A DNA stretch of 64,000 bases from Limnephilus marmoratus (GCA_917880885.1 OU862918.1:29969988-30033987), one strand, 5' to 3'. Positions 22,040 to 34,233 are shown, counted from the first letter of the stretch. Program-made: numbers and translations. Notes: generated from the letters alone by a model not told the origin.

Positions 22040-25000
22040 ATATTTTTTATTTGTTATTTTATTTTTTTATTATTTATTATTTCAAGAATTTTGTTTATAC
22101 ATTGCAAATGATTATATATGCAAGGTAATAAAATAATTCATATTTTATTCTACTACTCCATAAGTTCAGCTCTAGGAGCTCGTGTTTATGGGTAGAATAT
22201 TTACATGCAAAAAAATAATAATAATGTTCTAATGAAATGTGTAATCAATGATCAAAGAACTTATGAAATAAATATCAACATTATTTTATATAGGTACACA
22301 ATTTAGAAAAAAATAGTTACAGAAGGACAATAACAATACATATTTAAAAAAATATTAAATACTAAATATATATAATAAATTCTCGTATTTTAAATGTGGA
22401 GTTCGCGGGCTTGAATAACGCAAAACCTAAATAAAAAAACAAACTTTTTTTCGTCAAGAACTCGACATATAGTGTACAATAAAATGTGAGGAACACCTTA
22501 AATATCTATTTGATTTAAAAAAAAACATCTTGTCTAAATTTGAACTTTCCGCATTTATAACATCGCAACGTTTTTGACATTTCACATTAGAAAATTTACG
22601 TTACACAGAAATGCTTTACTACCCTCCCGTTTGCAGTGAATAAATTCGGGTTGTCCAGTTTTACTGAATTTGATTTGGCTTTAAAATAATATTTTACGAA
22701 AAGAGGAAAAGTTAATTTTAGAACGTCGCGTTTTTATTTCAATCCCCATGAAATCAATCATCTTGAAATTCTCTAAAAAATACATCGGCTTTTAATTGTA
22801 GTGTGACCAGCAAAAACCAATGGCAAAAAACATGAAGGTATTAAAAATTAAAATAGTAATCCGAATTTTATCACAAAATGAGCATTTTTTGTATCTTTGA
22901 TGAAAACGAAATAAGAAATAGACCCTTAATAATTGGATTAAGGGTAAGATTTTTCAGGAGATTAAATTCCAATTTAATAAAAAGGGTTGTATTGGATTTC
23001 CATTTTAATGCTCGGATAAATATGAAATGGATTTAGCATAAAACAATCAAAGTGGAAACAGCAGCAGGTTTGTGGAAATTCCACAAATAGTCAAATAACA
23101 GTTGTGGTATTAATACTGCTTCAACTTGCAATTGAGGTGAAAGTTCTCGCGTTCCACCACTGAATATCGGAGGTTTCATGGAACCAACAGCAATGCAAAA
23201 CAGTTCTAAGCTAATATAATTCACTGACCATTCAATTTCTATAGATGGAACCAACAAATTTCATTAATGAGTCCTTACTGAAATTAATTATAAACAGTCT
23301 TTGCAATTATTGTAACCGCGACGTAGGCGTGGGTACCTACTTATATTTCCAAAAATAGCTAATTTTAATCTTGACGCTAAAAATATTAAGTGGTGCTTTT
23401 TCAAATATTTAACCTGCCGAAAGCCCACGTCCAGAATTTGTAAACGAACGGTTTTTAATGGTAAGTTCGTGTAATGTATTTACAGTGCAAAATTGTAGAA
23501 GCTGTTATATTTTTTTAGTCAGTTTATTGATGGAATAATCAGGTCTTTTTGGAGAACCTAACTTTGTAAATATTTTTTTTTCCATTAACTTTACTTTAAA
23601 TAACACGACATAGGTAAAATAAATAACAATAACGAATTGTTCGAGTCACGTTTAAACTACAGTGGTTCAATAATAAGGCGGTTAAAAATTCTTTGTGAAT
23701 TGAATAACGAAATTGTAATAAACAGTAGTGATAATAATTCGTACACTTGGAAAACGTGCGTATCTACGGTTATTAATTCTAAAGTGATATTAAAATATTG
23801 AGAATAAATAATAATTTACCTAATTCCGGACAATAAAATTAAACATCTGATTTGTTATTTGATGAATCATCCCTTGAAGGCGAATGAAATAAAACAGTAG
23901 TTAATACGAGGTTGAGGAACTAAGCGAAATACCGAAGTGAATCTTAAATAGACAGATATTTGAAGAGTTTTTTTTCATCATCAGAGTCTTTTCTCAAAAA
24001 GGGCCGATAGGAATCCATTAGCTAGGAAACGAAAAAAGGGAAAACCTCGATCACAATGTCGAAGTTATGAAAGTCCCGACTGGAAAAAATTGTAATCGAT
24101 CGAGGGCGGTAAGATAAAACCAATTATTAATTAATTTCAGAGATAAAGAAGAAAGGGACAAGCGTGCATCACCAATAAATCAATCGGAGCTTTGGAGTTT
24201 TGTCACTAACACGCTGCTACTAATTAAAAGATTATGTTATTTTTCCACGCAGGATAGCAATGCCCACCAGCTCGAAAGCAAGTCAACCAGGAAATATCTA
24301 TATATCTATTAATATCTAGACTTAGTCTACATATGTAGGTATTCTCTTCAGTTAGGTAAATACGCTAATTTATTATAACTCATATAAAACGAATCGAGAC
24401 GCGTAGAACGTAATAAATGACTATCGTGGAAGCTCTTTATTCTATATTTCGTGTGCGGGAGTATACATGCGTCTCAAAATCAGGTCAAACAACCAAATGC
24501 CTCCTTATAAATTAGGTTATACAAGTACTTGTTTTAGTTAGGTAGGTCTATTGTTTATTTAAACGCGCATAAGGATTGGCGACGTAAGATATCAGTTTGA
24601 TTCGTAACCGAAATACCTATATTTCTCAGAACTATGTAGGTCAAGCAAACTATACCTTAGTTGAAGCTAAGTCATCCAGATACCTCTTAGGTTAGCAAAG
24701 TACCTACTTAAACGACCAATGTTTGCGCAAAGCTAGGACAAGTAAAATATAAAAGAATTAGTTAAACAATGAATCGTGTTTCAAAAGGACAATGACCGTA
24801 GAAATAAAAAATCTCCAAAGTATGTCAGTATACCGAAGGTCACCTATGTGAAGTGTAAACAAATAAACCATTAAAATGTGATGTAGGTATCTATTCATTA
24901 TCGTTCATTCGTTCATTGGAGGTAATCATCTATTGGCACAATGTAATTAGGTATTAAACGATGTGAATAGAAATGTGCCTCTCAAACAATCTAAGGTATT

Positions 25001-27165
25001 TACTTGTATAATAATAATAATAATTTATTCCAGAATGTGTGCAGGGAAAGTGCAGTGCAATGCGCGCCGTATTCTAAAATTACAAATAAAGACAATAATA
25101 AGACGAGGGAAAATAATTAACGACAACACGTAGATTAAATAAACGAATAACCATGAGAAATGAAATACGTAACGCTAAAATCAATGGGAATAGCCAATTG
25201 ATAGGTATAACTAATACCTACCTAATCCTTTCACTGACGAGATTCGGGTATGTTATATGACCTTCGATTGTGTATCTAAAATTTCGATTAGAGTTCAATG
25301 ACACGGTCACCTAGATTCCACCAACGAATAAACAAAACAAAAGCACAAATGTCAAGGGGCAGGTTTATCAATCATAGCTTACGACGGAAACTTCGCCCAA
25401 TATGTGAAAGTAAAATCGACGTTAAATTCACTCAATTCTAAACAACTGATTATACTAGAGCGATCGCCAATAGGTAGCATTGATTCCGCGCGCAAAATTT
25501 CGCAAAGTAAAGTACCTCGACTAGCTTCAAACTCAAAGAGAGCTCATCAAATTATTCAAGAGGTCATTGATCCAATGACAACTTGATTTATCTCATTTTT
25601 AAATCTTTCTTACAGGAAGTAGGTAACCAAGAACCCATAAATACCCATAATCCTAAATATCTAATACACGAGGAGCTAGTGACCTCATTTAAACAACACT
25701 GGTGTTCAAATACTCATACAGTCCTGAATCCTAACTTGTTCTCGAACGTAACTTTCAAGGCTGCGGTATGTGTTTATGAGCCATCCGGAAATGTAAGTGT
25801 CAACCTTTCCCGAACGGAGAGAGCTTTGATCTTGTGACGGTATTGTCGAGGTGAAGCATACGGGGAAGAGGAAGGACGTGTGCGGACAATACGCAGACGC
25901 GGCATTAAGGCTACAGGTTATTCGCATACCGGAAGTTCTTGTCAAACCTGAAAGCAAACATAAGGCTCACGAGGTGCGTTTTATGTCGGCTAGTCAGAGG
26001 TGGAGTGTAACGCTGGGTCGGTCACGCGGGAGGATGGATCTGCCCGTCACAAGCTTACGCCACATTCAACGGATAGAGGCACGATAAGGGAAGACATGAA
26101 ATACCCCTTCTAGACTCAGTAGAGTTAAATTCAATCCGGAGGAGACGGAAGTCGGGGTGAGACAGAAAAACGGCATGAAGACTTGGTATTCCCCCATCTG
26201 GCGTGAAGAGCCCCTTTCGTAACAAGAGACGCTCGTCGAAGAGAGTAAAACTCGGACTTAAGGATAAGCTTAGCAAACGTACCTGGGAGAAACCTGGTTT
26301 GTAATTGTTGTTCATCGGTCTTCACTTGGTTAGCGGAGGAGCCGACTTTTCAGCAAACATATTATCCCCTCCATATCCATCCATCCTTACTATTCAAACA
26401 ATTTCGTGAATACTAACTATGAAGACAAAACATTATGTTAGGAGAAGCTGCAGACAAGAACTCAAGTTGAGAAAACTGGACCCTCGAGTACGATCATCCT
26501 ACACCGGTAAGGTAAGGTTTGCTTTCTTGAAATGTTTAATTTATTAACTGTTGTTTAATGTTATCGATGTATCCGCGGTGATAGGAAGAATTAAATAAAT
26601 ACACTAAATTCCTACGGAAATCAAATAGACACAAAGTTTAAAGCGGGGTTAGTTTATCAAACTCGGTTAAAAGATACTAAAATAATAATAATTAATAAAT
26701 CGGAAAATTCTCACCCTTTCTCTAAAAGAATCTATGGGTTACCACACGTAATAAATTATCTTCTCTACATATGTGTGCATATTAAGTATGCAAACAGATG
26801 TAAAATCTAAAACAAAAAAATTACACAACGAAGATTATAGAAATAATGTGAACAAAAATCTTAAATCTTGATTACTGTGAGAAAATCGCAGGGATTTAAG
26901 AAGATAGGGTAGGTTTAGCTAGATTATAAGGTATAGGGGTTTAGAAATCACGAGCCTGAGGTAGAAACAAACTGGAAGGAGGGTTTAGTCAGGCCATCAT
27001 ACCTAGTGGTGTGATCAGTAGGACATAAGGGTAGAATTATGAGCGTGGCTACGAGACAGGAGCTACGAGATTTGAACTACGAGGTAGAAGCTTAGAAAAG
27101 TAAATCAGCTGGGTAGGGTTCATCACAATTGGTGTCAAAAGCCAAGAGTGGCGGACCATTACAGT
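22040..27165. other. Longest stretch without recognised elements
   Basis: AT-rich single-copy-looking DNA. Notable sub-regions are an (AAT)n tract at 25010-25030 followed by a small GC-rich piece, and a GC-richer segment at 25840-26330 with several short open frames on both strands, none with a recognised domain. Another purine-rich stretch is at 26880-27130. Introns, untranslated exons or degraded repeats could be here, but I see no splice-consistent coding sequence. Confidence 0.4.
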
Positions 27166-27174
27166 AGTTTAAAA

Positions 27175-27225
27175 GATTAACGCGCACATACATTTTGAGC
27201 GACTTCATTTTTTACTATGTAATGA
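27175..27225 (-). repeat. Helitron-like family 2, short fragment
   Basis: Shares 'GCGCACATACATTTTGAGCG' with the copy at 10.35-10.39 kb. Confidence 0.55.
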
Positions 27226-27237
27226 TGATGATAATGA

Positions 27238-27532
27238 TGATTAGCTCACCTAGGCCTTTTTCATGGTCATTTTTGAGGATGATGCATGGAAAGTCTTTTG
27301 AGAGGGAGGAGAGGAAGGTCTGGGAAGAGAAAGATTTGAGGCAATGGGTCTAAAATTCGGCTGGAGAGGTGAAAAGGTCTCCCTTAACCAGTCTCCTTCG
27401 ATCCGGCCCACCACGCAGTATATGGGCAAAAGCATCCGCCGCCAAGACCTTTACAAACCTCTTCCAAATGTTAGGGGTATTGTTAATCGATAAGTGGTTC
27501 ATAGTACCCACATCCGTCTCCCAAAATTCAAA
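27238..27532 (-). mobile_element. SINE-like repeat S, diverged (copy d)
   Basis: Minus orientation. It keeps 'GATCCGGCCCACCACGCAG', GCATCCGCCGCCAAGACC and 'CATCCGTCTCCCAAAATT', but the tail is eroded and internal parts are deleted. Confidence 0.7.
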
Positions 27533-27534
27533 TT

Positions 27535-28200
27535 TAATGAACAATTTGGTATCAAAAATGTTTGCTTTATTTTTTCACTCAATTATTGACTGAAAAAAAA
27601 TCGTTATGATCGCAAATGCTAGTCTAAATTCAGTTTTCCATGCCGTTGTAAACCAGAAACTCTTTTGTTGGTATAATATATCGCTTTATACTTGTGAACA
27701 GAAACTTTTTGTGATAAACTAATTTAGTTCCACAATAACTTTAAAGTTTTATTTTGAAATAAATTTCTACGCAGTTAAAACTAACTTATTAATGCATTGT
27801 TCCCAAAGCAAGTTGACCTCAGTTGTCTACAAAGTTTCCAAACTTCGTAACTTAGACAAAGTTTAATTATGACTTTTTAAGACTGTCCAACCAATTCACG
27901 ATTTCAGAGAATGAGACATAGGGTGGGATAGTTTTGGTTTGGAATAATATTTTATGATTAATAAAATTATTGGATCTCAGATTTAACGTCACGCGCACAA
28001 ATTTATGGAAACAGCTGCTTTGAAATTTTAACAGGCTGCCCATAAAATAATTTAATTATAATATTGGAATCAATAATAGCATTTATTGACATCTAAAACG
28101 AATGTAGACTCAACGATGACAATCTTTATTTCCGCACATTTGTACAACTGGAGTATGTGATCACAATTTTTAGCCAATCCCTATCAAATTGTCTATATAC
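27535..28200. other. Unassigned AT-rich DNA
   Basis: No recognised feature. Confidence 0.5.
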
Positions 28201-28202
28201 TT

Positions 28203-29034
28203 TTTAACATTAACTCCACTCAGGAGGCCCTGAGGAACATAATTTCTTTCAAGAACTGTGTCATGTTTGGGGATGTTGTGTTGAGGGTCTTTTTAGGAAA
28301 GGAAGGAGTGGAAATTCTGGAGAGGAAAAAGGTGTGAGGCGTGGGTAGGAATCTGTGTGTCCATGAGTGACGTATAAATCCATCCCTCCCATTACGATGC
28401 AAGATGCAATTGTTGTTAGATTCCAGCTAGAGAGATAAAAAGGTCTTTCTCCTTCAGTATCTACCGATCCGGCCTGCCACGCAGTTAGTAGATGCATCCA
28501 CTAGTCCTGGGTCGGTCGTGAATAACCCGCTCATTGAAACCCGCTCACGGACCGCCAAAGAGCGAGCGGGTCATTTTTTCGTCAGCACCCGGGTCTCGCG
28601 ACCCACTTCTCGCAATCGCTCTACTACTGCAACCTGGGTTTCGGGTGCGGATGTGGCGGGGCGAGCGACGATAGATAGATGTATGAGAGAGCGAACGGTT
28701 TCTCAACACCCGGGTTTCGCCACCAGCTCTCTCGACTCAGGTAGTAGAAAGTAGCTGGGTGAAGCGTAATCGAGTTTCATATTTTGTGTCGCAAAAAGAG
28801 CGGGTCTTCGCGACCCGCTCGTGACGCCAGTGTGTCGTGAGCGACCCGGGTCGCGCAAAATGATCGATCGACCCAGGACTAGCATCCACCACTAATATCT
28901 GGACAAACCTCACCCCGTGAACCCGTTAAGTCCCCAAACCTAGGAAGCCACTTGGGGCGACCTGTGGCAAGGTTTTAGATTATCCAAATAATGGATCATG
29001 GGGCGGCGGTAACCTTAACCGCCTCCCAAATTAT
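28203..29034 (-). mobile_element. SINE-like repeat S, interrupted by a hAT MITE (copy e)
   Basis: The tail starts at 28203 with TTTTTAACATTAACTCCAC and the head ends at CCGCCTCCCAAATT near 29034. The SINE sequence breaks after 28501 and resumes at 28882, on either side of a separately bounded insertion. Without the insertion, the copy is of the long form. Confidence 0.85.
28502..28881. mobile_element. hAT-type MITE (H2) nested in a SINE
   Basis: 380 bp flanked by a perfect 8-bp duplication GCATCCAC (28494-28501 and 28882-28889). The termini are TAGTCCTGGGTCG and its exact complement reversed. The interior is unusually GC-rich and full of 'ACCCGCTC' / 'GAGCGGGT' and 'GACCCGG' words in both orientations, resembling the clustered subterminal binding motifs known in hAT transposons. 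The open frames on both strands are short and without domains. Confidence 0.85.
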
Positions 29035-29035
29035 G

Positions 29036-29728
29036 AGACATTTTGAGATATTATTCACAAAATAGTTTGTGAATGAATGTTTTCAGGAATGGTTGATATC
29101 CTTTTATCATTTTATTGTCTCATGGTGTGAATACAGCATTTGTTGATGATAACATGCATTTAATAGAATTGAGCTTAAAATATATAGCAAATGCTAATAA
29201 GATGTGTATTGTATTAAAAAAAACACACGTTAAAATAATAGTATAATCTTAAGCAAAATATATTAGAGGCGCTGATCTCTTTCCGACCTTAGTGGATTTC
29301 TTCCTGTTACGTGATCTATTGACCCCCTCTGAATTAAACACCATTCGGCCAAAAGAATGCCCGTAGTTTTAAAAATTAACGTTGATGGTAGCATTAATTT
29401 CGTTCTTTTACTTTGTACGGTAGTAAATAATAAAAATCCCGAATTCTTTTGAAACTACAAAAGATTTCACAAGATTTTTTATTTATTAACACTGTAAGAT
29501 TTATTTTTATTTCATGCGACTGAAATAAAGAACTCGAAGTAGGTAATAATTGTTGACCAACATTTCTTGAGATATATAATTTTCAAATAGTATATTATGA
29601 GATTGATAAGTTAATAATTCAGTTATTGGATGGGGAGGTGCATGTGAAATTATCAATTTTTTATTCTGGGACTGGGAGGAGAGTGTAATCCCAGTCTCTC
29701 ATATTACAAATACAACTACATATTGGGT
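29036..29728. other. Unassigned AT-rich DNA
   Basis: No recognised gene or element. Confidence 0.5.
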
Positions 29729-29730
29729 TC

Positions 29731-29820
29731 CGCGACTATTCATCCCGCGACAAAATACCCCCCGACAAAATATCCTCGGCAAAATATCCTACGGACAAAA
29801 CATCCCCCAACAAAATATCC
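29731..29820 (+). repeat. 15-nt minisatellite, six units
   Basis: Successive units such as CGCGACAAAATACCC, CCCGACAAAATATCC and CCCAACAAAATATCC follow with 14-16-nt spacing. The core CAAAATATCC is strongest in the middle units. Confidence 0.85.
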
Positions 29821-29822
29821 AC

Positions 29823-29862
29823 TAAAACCTAACCTAACCTAAACTAACCTAATATAACCTAA
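29823..29862 (+). repeat. Telomere-like CCTAA repeats
   Basis: ACCTAACCTAACCTAA followed by degenerate units. CCTAA/TTAGG is the usual insect telomeric repeat. With only about seven units this is an interstitial run, directly next to the minisatellite. Confidence 0.8.
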
Positions 29863-30026
29863 CAAAAAATGGGACAAAAATAATACGGACAACCTGTAAA
29901 GACAATAAATCATTTTTCAAAAACATTAAAACTGGACAAAAATAATACAGATCTAAATTTAATGATGGGAATGTTCCAATCAAAGACATCTATAAAAAAG
30001 TTTAATATTACAAGTATTCAAAGACA

Positions 30027-30478
30027 ACACATTAAGGTTAAACGTAACGTACGTTATCATCTACGCATTCATAGATGGCGCCAATTAAATTATTGTGGGT
30101 TTTTATCACTTTGCATGTTATGCTTTAAAATATTAGGGTGAAATAATTGATTGCACCCGTACATATTTAATATGAATACAAATAAATAGTTTTGCCCATA
30201 AACAAACTCAAATCTTTCAAGAAAGGCTGACAAATAAAATATTGGATTGAGTCACCGATACAAAATTGAAGTTTTCAGCCTCTCATGAAAGATTTGGGTT
30301 TGTTTATGGACAAAACTATTTATTTATATTCATATTAAATATGTACGGGCGCCAACAATTAATTAACCTTAATATTTTAAAGCGTAACGTGCAAAAAGTA
30401 TTAAAAACTTAAAATAATTTAATTGTCGCCATCTGTGAATACGTAGTTTATAACGTACGTGAAGTTTAACCTTAAAAA
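30027..30478. mobile_element. Foldback MITE (F2)
   Basis: Inverted arms of about 200 bp (roughly 30028-30228 and 30270-30478) surround a short loop. Shared words include AAGGTTAAAC, CATATTTAATATGAATA and AAATAGTTTTG. No open frame of interest. The minisatellite and telomere-like run lie about 170 bp to the left. Confidence 0.8.
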
Positions 30479-30627
30479 TATTAAAACTTAATTCATCATA
30501 ACCGCATAAACATAACAAAGCAATTTTTATTTTCTAAACAACAAAAGTGTGCGGAAATTAATATTATTAAATTTACGAAAAAAAAATTACTAGTCTTCCC
30601 GAAGAAGTAAAAATAGTTACCATGTTT

Positions 30628-30672
30628 TTTTTTTACATTAACTCCACACATGAGGCACTGAGGAAAATGACA
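30628..30672 (-). repeat. SINE/LINE 3' tail fragment (copy f)
   Basis: Poly(T) followed by 'ACATTAACTCCACAC' and GAGGCACTGAGGAAAA, the shared 3' tail alone. Confidence 0.7.
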
Positions 30673-30724
30673 AACAGTAACTTCAATTCGAATCATATTT
30701 ATATATTATTTAAATATTATACAT

Positions 30725-31219
30725 CTAATAGCTGATCCGGCGAACTTCGTACCGCCTCAGAATCAAAAACTGTTGTCAACTTATTAGCTGAATTGATCTA
30801 AATTGTTTCTCCCTGCGTATACCATACCTTAATCTAAATTGTTTCTCCCTGCGTATCCTTTCCCCTCTCGCGTTACCTCTCCCCTCCCCACTCCACTTCT
30901 CCCCTTCCCCCGTCCCGCTAACCCCCCTTCCTGAGTTCCTTTCCCCCCTCCCCCCTCCCCCGGTTCACAGTTCAATATTATACCCGTTACAATATTGCTG
31001 CAGTTCTTTCAAAATAGGAGAATTCGTTCCATACAAAATGTATGGGGAAAATAATTTTCTTCGGAGTGGAACACCCTTTACTTTTAGGGGTATGAAAAAT
31101 GGATGTTGGTCGATTCTCAGACCTACCAGATAAGCACACAAAATTTCATCAAAATTGGTCCAGCCGTTTCGGAGGAGTATGGTAACAAACACCGTGACAC
31201 GAGAATTTTATATATTAGA
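30725..31219 (-). mobile_element. Helitron-like non-coding repeat, family 1, copy 1
   Basis: On the minus strand it begins TCTAATATATAAAATTCTCG after an A and ends near 'GCCGGATCAGCTAT'. The middle is pyrimidine-rich (30860-30960). The 5' part contains CTCCGAAACGGCTGGACC, a word common in insect dispersed repeats. A 25-bp direct duplication (ATCTAAATTGTTTCTCCCTG) lies at 30798 and 30833. I class it by its ends only. Confidence 0.5.
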
Positions 31220-31465
31220 TTTCAATTTCGATTTTTTTTTTCAATGATTAAATCCAAATATTAGAATTGGAAATTTTCCCACTTCCCGACATACAATCAA
31301 GCTGAAACTCGAAAAACAGACTGGTTTTCGATACAATTCATTCTATTAAATCACGCTTTTCTCTGAAATTGACTACTAGCCGGTCAAAGAGATGGCGCGA
31401 AATTTTAAAATAGTGAATAATGTAGTAATGTGAATTTTTTTTTAATTTTCCAACCGTTGTGAGAT

Positions 31466-31726
31466 AAATTGAGGTGCTCAGTGGAAGAGTGGCCCAACCC
31501 ACAAAAATTCGTAATCAGCGAAAACATAATTTTTATACATATATTTTTGACATATCTATGAAGCCACAGTGGCCCAATTTTAGTTTTCACTATTTCAAAG
31601 ATCCTTTGAAATCTGTGAAAACTAAAATTGGGCCACTGTGGCTTCATATATCTATGACAAAAATATATAACAATGTGATGTTTTTGCCGATGTGGTTTGG
31701 GCCACTCTTCCGCTGAATGCCTCAAT
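31466..31726. mobile_element. Hairpin MITE (F3)
   Basis: Arms of about 120 bp, nearly palindromic, sharing 'GAAGAGTGGCCCAA' at the outer ends and GAAGCCACAGTGGCCCAATT near the loop. The paired open frames on both strands (31405-31725 and 31474-31716) arise from the symmetry and are not genes. Confidence 0.85.
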
Positions 31727-31729
31727 TAT

Positions 31730-32578
31730 TATGGTACACTCAATAATATATATTTTTTATTTGCATTACTAAACTCAAGAACTAGTTATCTTCATTGACG
31801 TTGAAATATTAAAATATATTTATACGCTCACTATTTGTGCCATTATATTTTATGTTTAATATTGTAACAAAGTTATGTTTTTTTTCAATCCCTCCCATTA
31901 AATTATATCGCAAATAACGTACCCAATTATTAACGCCACTATAGTCCCACTTATTTAATTTTCTTTAAAATATAAAATTTCATCTAATCTATCTGCTAAT
32001 CATATTTTACAGAATATTCTTTCCAGTTTATTTTGAATTATTTTATTGTGCCTTTTGAATCACTAAAAAAATTATCTTTTTCCAAAGTGAATTATGGTAT
32101 AACTATTAACTTTTTTTTAAAATATAATTACGGCTTTGGACATCCTGTATGGTACGTGTTATAAAGTTTACAAAATTACGAGTGGCCAGTTTCAAACCTG
32201 ACCTTTGTATAAGCCAGTAGGGTTGTTTAGGAAAACTATAAATTTGCCTAAAGGAGGCTTTAGAGGTGTCTTTCCGAACTTTTCCACCTTACTCAAGAAA
32301 CATGAAGTAATGGGCGACAATTCGGTTCACACGAAACTTCAATATTTTATTTTACACAAACTATAAAATACGCCGGCAGAACACTTTTGAATGTTATAAA
32401 GACAGTCTGGTAAACCATGTTTCTTTGAAAATAGTAAGATATGTCTTTATAACAGAGATACCAAAATGTCTAGTACTCTATCCTTTATATTATGCATCCT
32501 TATTTATATTATCCATATTCTGTTTTCATGTACATTTCTTTGGTTTTTTTGTTAGACAATAATAATATTACAGTTGTG
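31730..32578. other. Unassigned AT-rich DNA
   Basis: No recognised feature. Confidence 0.5.
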
Positions 32579-32579
32579 T

Positions 32580-33130
32580 ACAGAAACTTTAATGGTACAC
32601 AACTGCTGACCCTGTACAAATCGCAAGTGCACCCCCACTGGTGAATTTGGCAGCCACCTCTGGTCTAGAGCCCCAAAATACCTAAAATATCCTTGACTGC
32701 GCAGAAACAGGCGCTCCGTTTGATTGTTTCCCTATCTCAATAAACGGATTCCAATCTATAGGCGTCAGGTAGTTATGCTTTCCTTGTTTTACTGGTATTA
32801 CAGTGGAAGATGCTCCAAGGAACTAGCGTCTTTGATCCCTTTGGCAACGAGGCATAATCACGCCAAACGCGCGCCCAACATATTTATACGGTTGACATTT
32901 GTGACATGAGAACGGGTCGCCTCTACGACTTGTTCTTGAGTTCAACAGCTCGGATGTGAAATGATTTGCCGGCCTCTGTGTTTCCTACCTCCTCCGACAT
33001 GGGTCTCTTTAAGACTTATATTCGCTATTTCTTCTCCCTAAAACGACACTCCACAGAGCATCTCCATGGAGGACCTAAGCCCTGAAGGAAAATATTTCTC
33101 TCGGGCGTCTTGTGAGAACTTAATGCAAAA
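32580..33130 (+). pseudogene. LINE J2: jockey-type C-terminal fragment with 3' tail
   Basis: Plus-strand, 5'-truncated copy of the J1 family. Translated pieces in several frames match J1: 'LLTLYKSQVHP', 'SLFYWYYSGRCSKELASL', then the 3' tail with 'CTCCACAGAGCATCTCC', AAGCCCTGAAGG and an A-run at about 33122-33129. Multiple frameshifts and stops are present. It lacks the polymerase motifs. Its tail is the most diverged of the three LINE copies. Confidence 0.8.
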
Positions 33131-33261
33131 AAAATTAGAGTGTAATTCACACGCGATTGAAATGATACTCGAAAGTCGCTAGATGTCGCTTTCTTTTTCC
33201 TGTTTATTTTAAAGTGGTTTGAAGATTGGATATTGATTTACAAAAACAAAAATGTTAATTT

Positions 33262-33355
33262 TTGGATTTCGTAGGATTCGAACCTCCGTCCGCTGGATTT
33301 CTCTGGCCGCTGAGATTTTCGACGCACTATACCGCTGCGCTATGGGACGCGCTCG
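33262..33355 (-). ncRNA. tRNA-like sequence (SINE head or tRNA relic)
   Basis: On the minus strand, TAGCGCAGCGG (33332-33342) fits the Pol III A box and GGTTCGAATCC (33274-33284) is a perfect B box, about 58 nt apart. A D-arm-like stem GCGC/GTGC can be drawn. The acceptor arms do not pair and no normal anticodon arm forms, so this is not a functional tRNA gene. A tRNA-derived SINE head is the best guess. Its 5' side lies beside the poly(A) end of LINE Z. Confidence 0.55.
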
Positions 33356-34014
33356 GCGAGGTGCGAATTTACGCATTTTTTTTTTTTTTTTTTATTTGAT
33401 TCACCTGATTTATACATGTGTGTTACATATTTGACTAATGTGGGCCTCACTGGGTGCTTTACCCGTGCTGAGGACCCCATTTTACAGTTTGATATGATTT
33501 TTTTTATTTATTTTTTATTTAAGATACATATAAAATAAAAACTAAAGAAAAAAGAAACTCAATAATAACATATGAGAATTAAAAGAAAGTAAAATAGAGC
33601 AAAATAAAATAGAGTAAAATAACACTAAAATAAAACAATAAAATAAAACTAAATAAATAGGATAGATACATATAAACCGATAGTGAAAGAAAAAGGGTTT
33701 TATATATTAGTGAGTATTGCAATGGTGTTTATGTCTATGTGTTTTTATTTTTTATGTTGTGATATTTTTGTAAAGTTGCCTTTTTTGTTCTTTAATCCAT
33801 CTTTTAATTTTGAGTGTGAAATTTTTTTTGTTTTCTTATTTTTTTTAAATCGAGTGAAAGATGGTTGAATGCTTTTATTGCCTGGTATTTGTGATGTCTT
33901 TGTCCAAAGCTTGTGTTTATCGTCGGTGTTTTTAAGTTTTGTATGTATGCTTGTCTAACTGGTCTATTAATGGTTTGTGTTTGTTGGAGTTTGTGTTTTT
34001 GGTCAAAGATATAG

Positions 34015-34233
34015 TTAAGAAGTGTTTTTTATGTATAATTGTCGTATATCAAGTCCGTCGAACATGTTGAATATTTGGTCTGTGTCAGTCATTCTGTGTT
34101 TTTTTAGTACAACATTTAAGATGGTTCTCTGTGTGGTTTCCAAATGAACAATAGCTGAGTTTGTTGCTCCTCCCCAAACAATGATTCCATATTCTATTAT
34201 AGATTGGCAGAGTGCAAAATATACTGTTTTCAT
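34015..34233 (-). pseudogene. LINE Z ORF2, C-terminal segment
   Basis: 72 codons with 'ALCQSIIEYGIIVWGG', the block following the polymerase in CR1/jockey ORF2 proteins ('...Y.SLI.YGI..WG'), then 'TTQRTILNVVLKK'. It is separated from the polymerase core (34321-35151) by a break near 34240-34320. Confidence 0.8.

Noticed and set aside
29823..29862. True telomere end or subtelomere
   Set aside because: Only a few degenerate CCTAA units inside ordinary repeat-rich DNA; a telomere would have long perfect arrays.
31405..31725. Opposing open frames of 106 and 80 codons as genes
   Set aside because: They are produced by the palindromic arms of MITE F3; sequence is low in information and has no domain.
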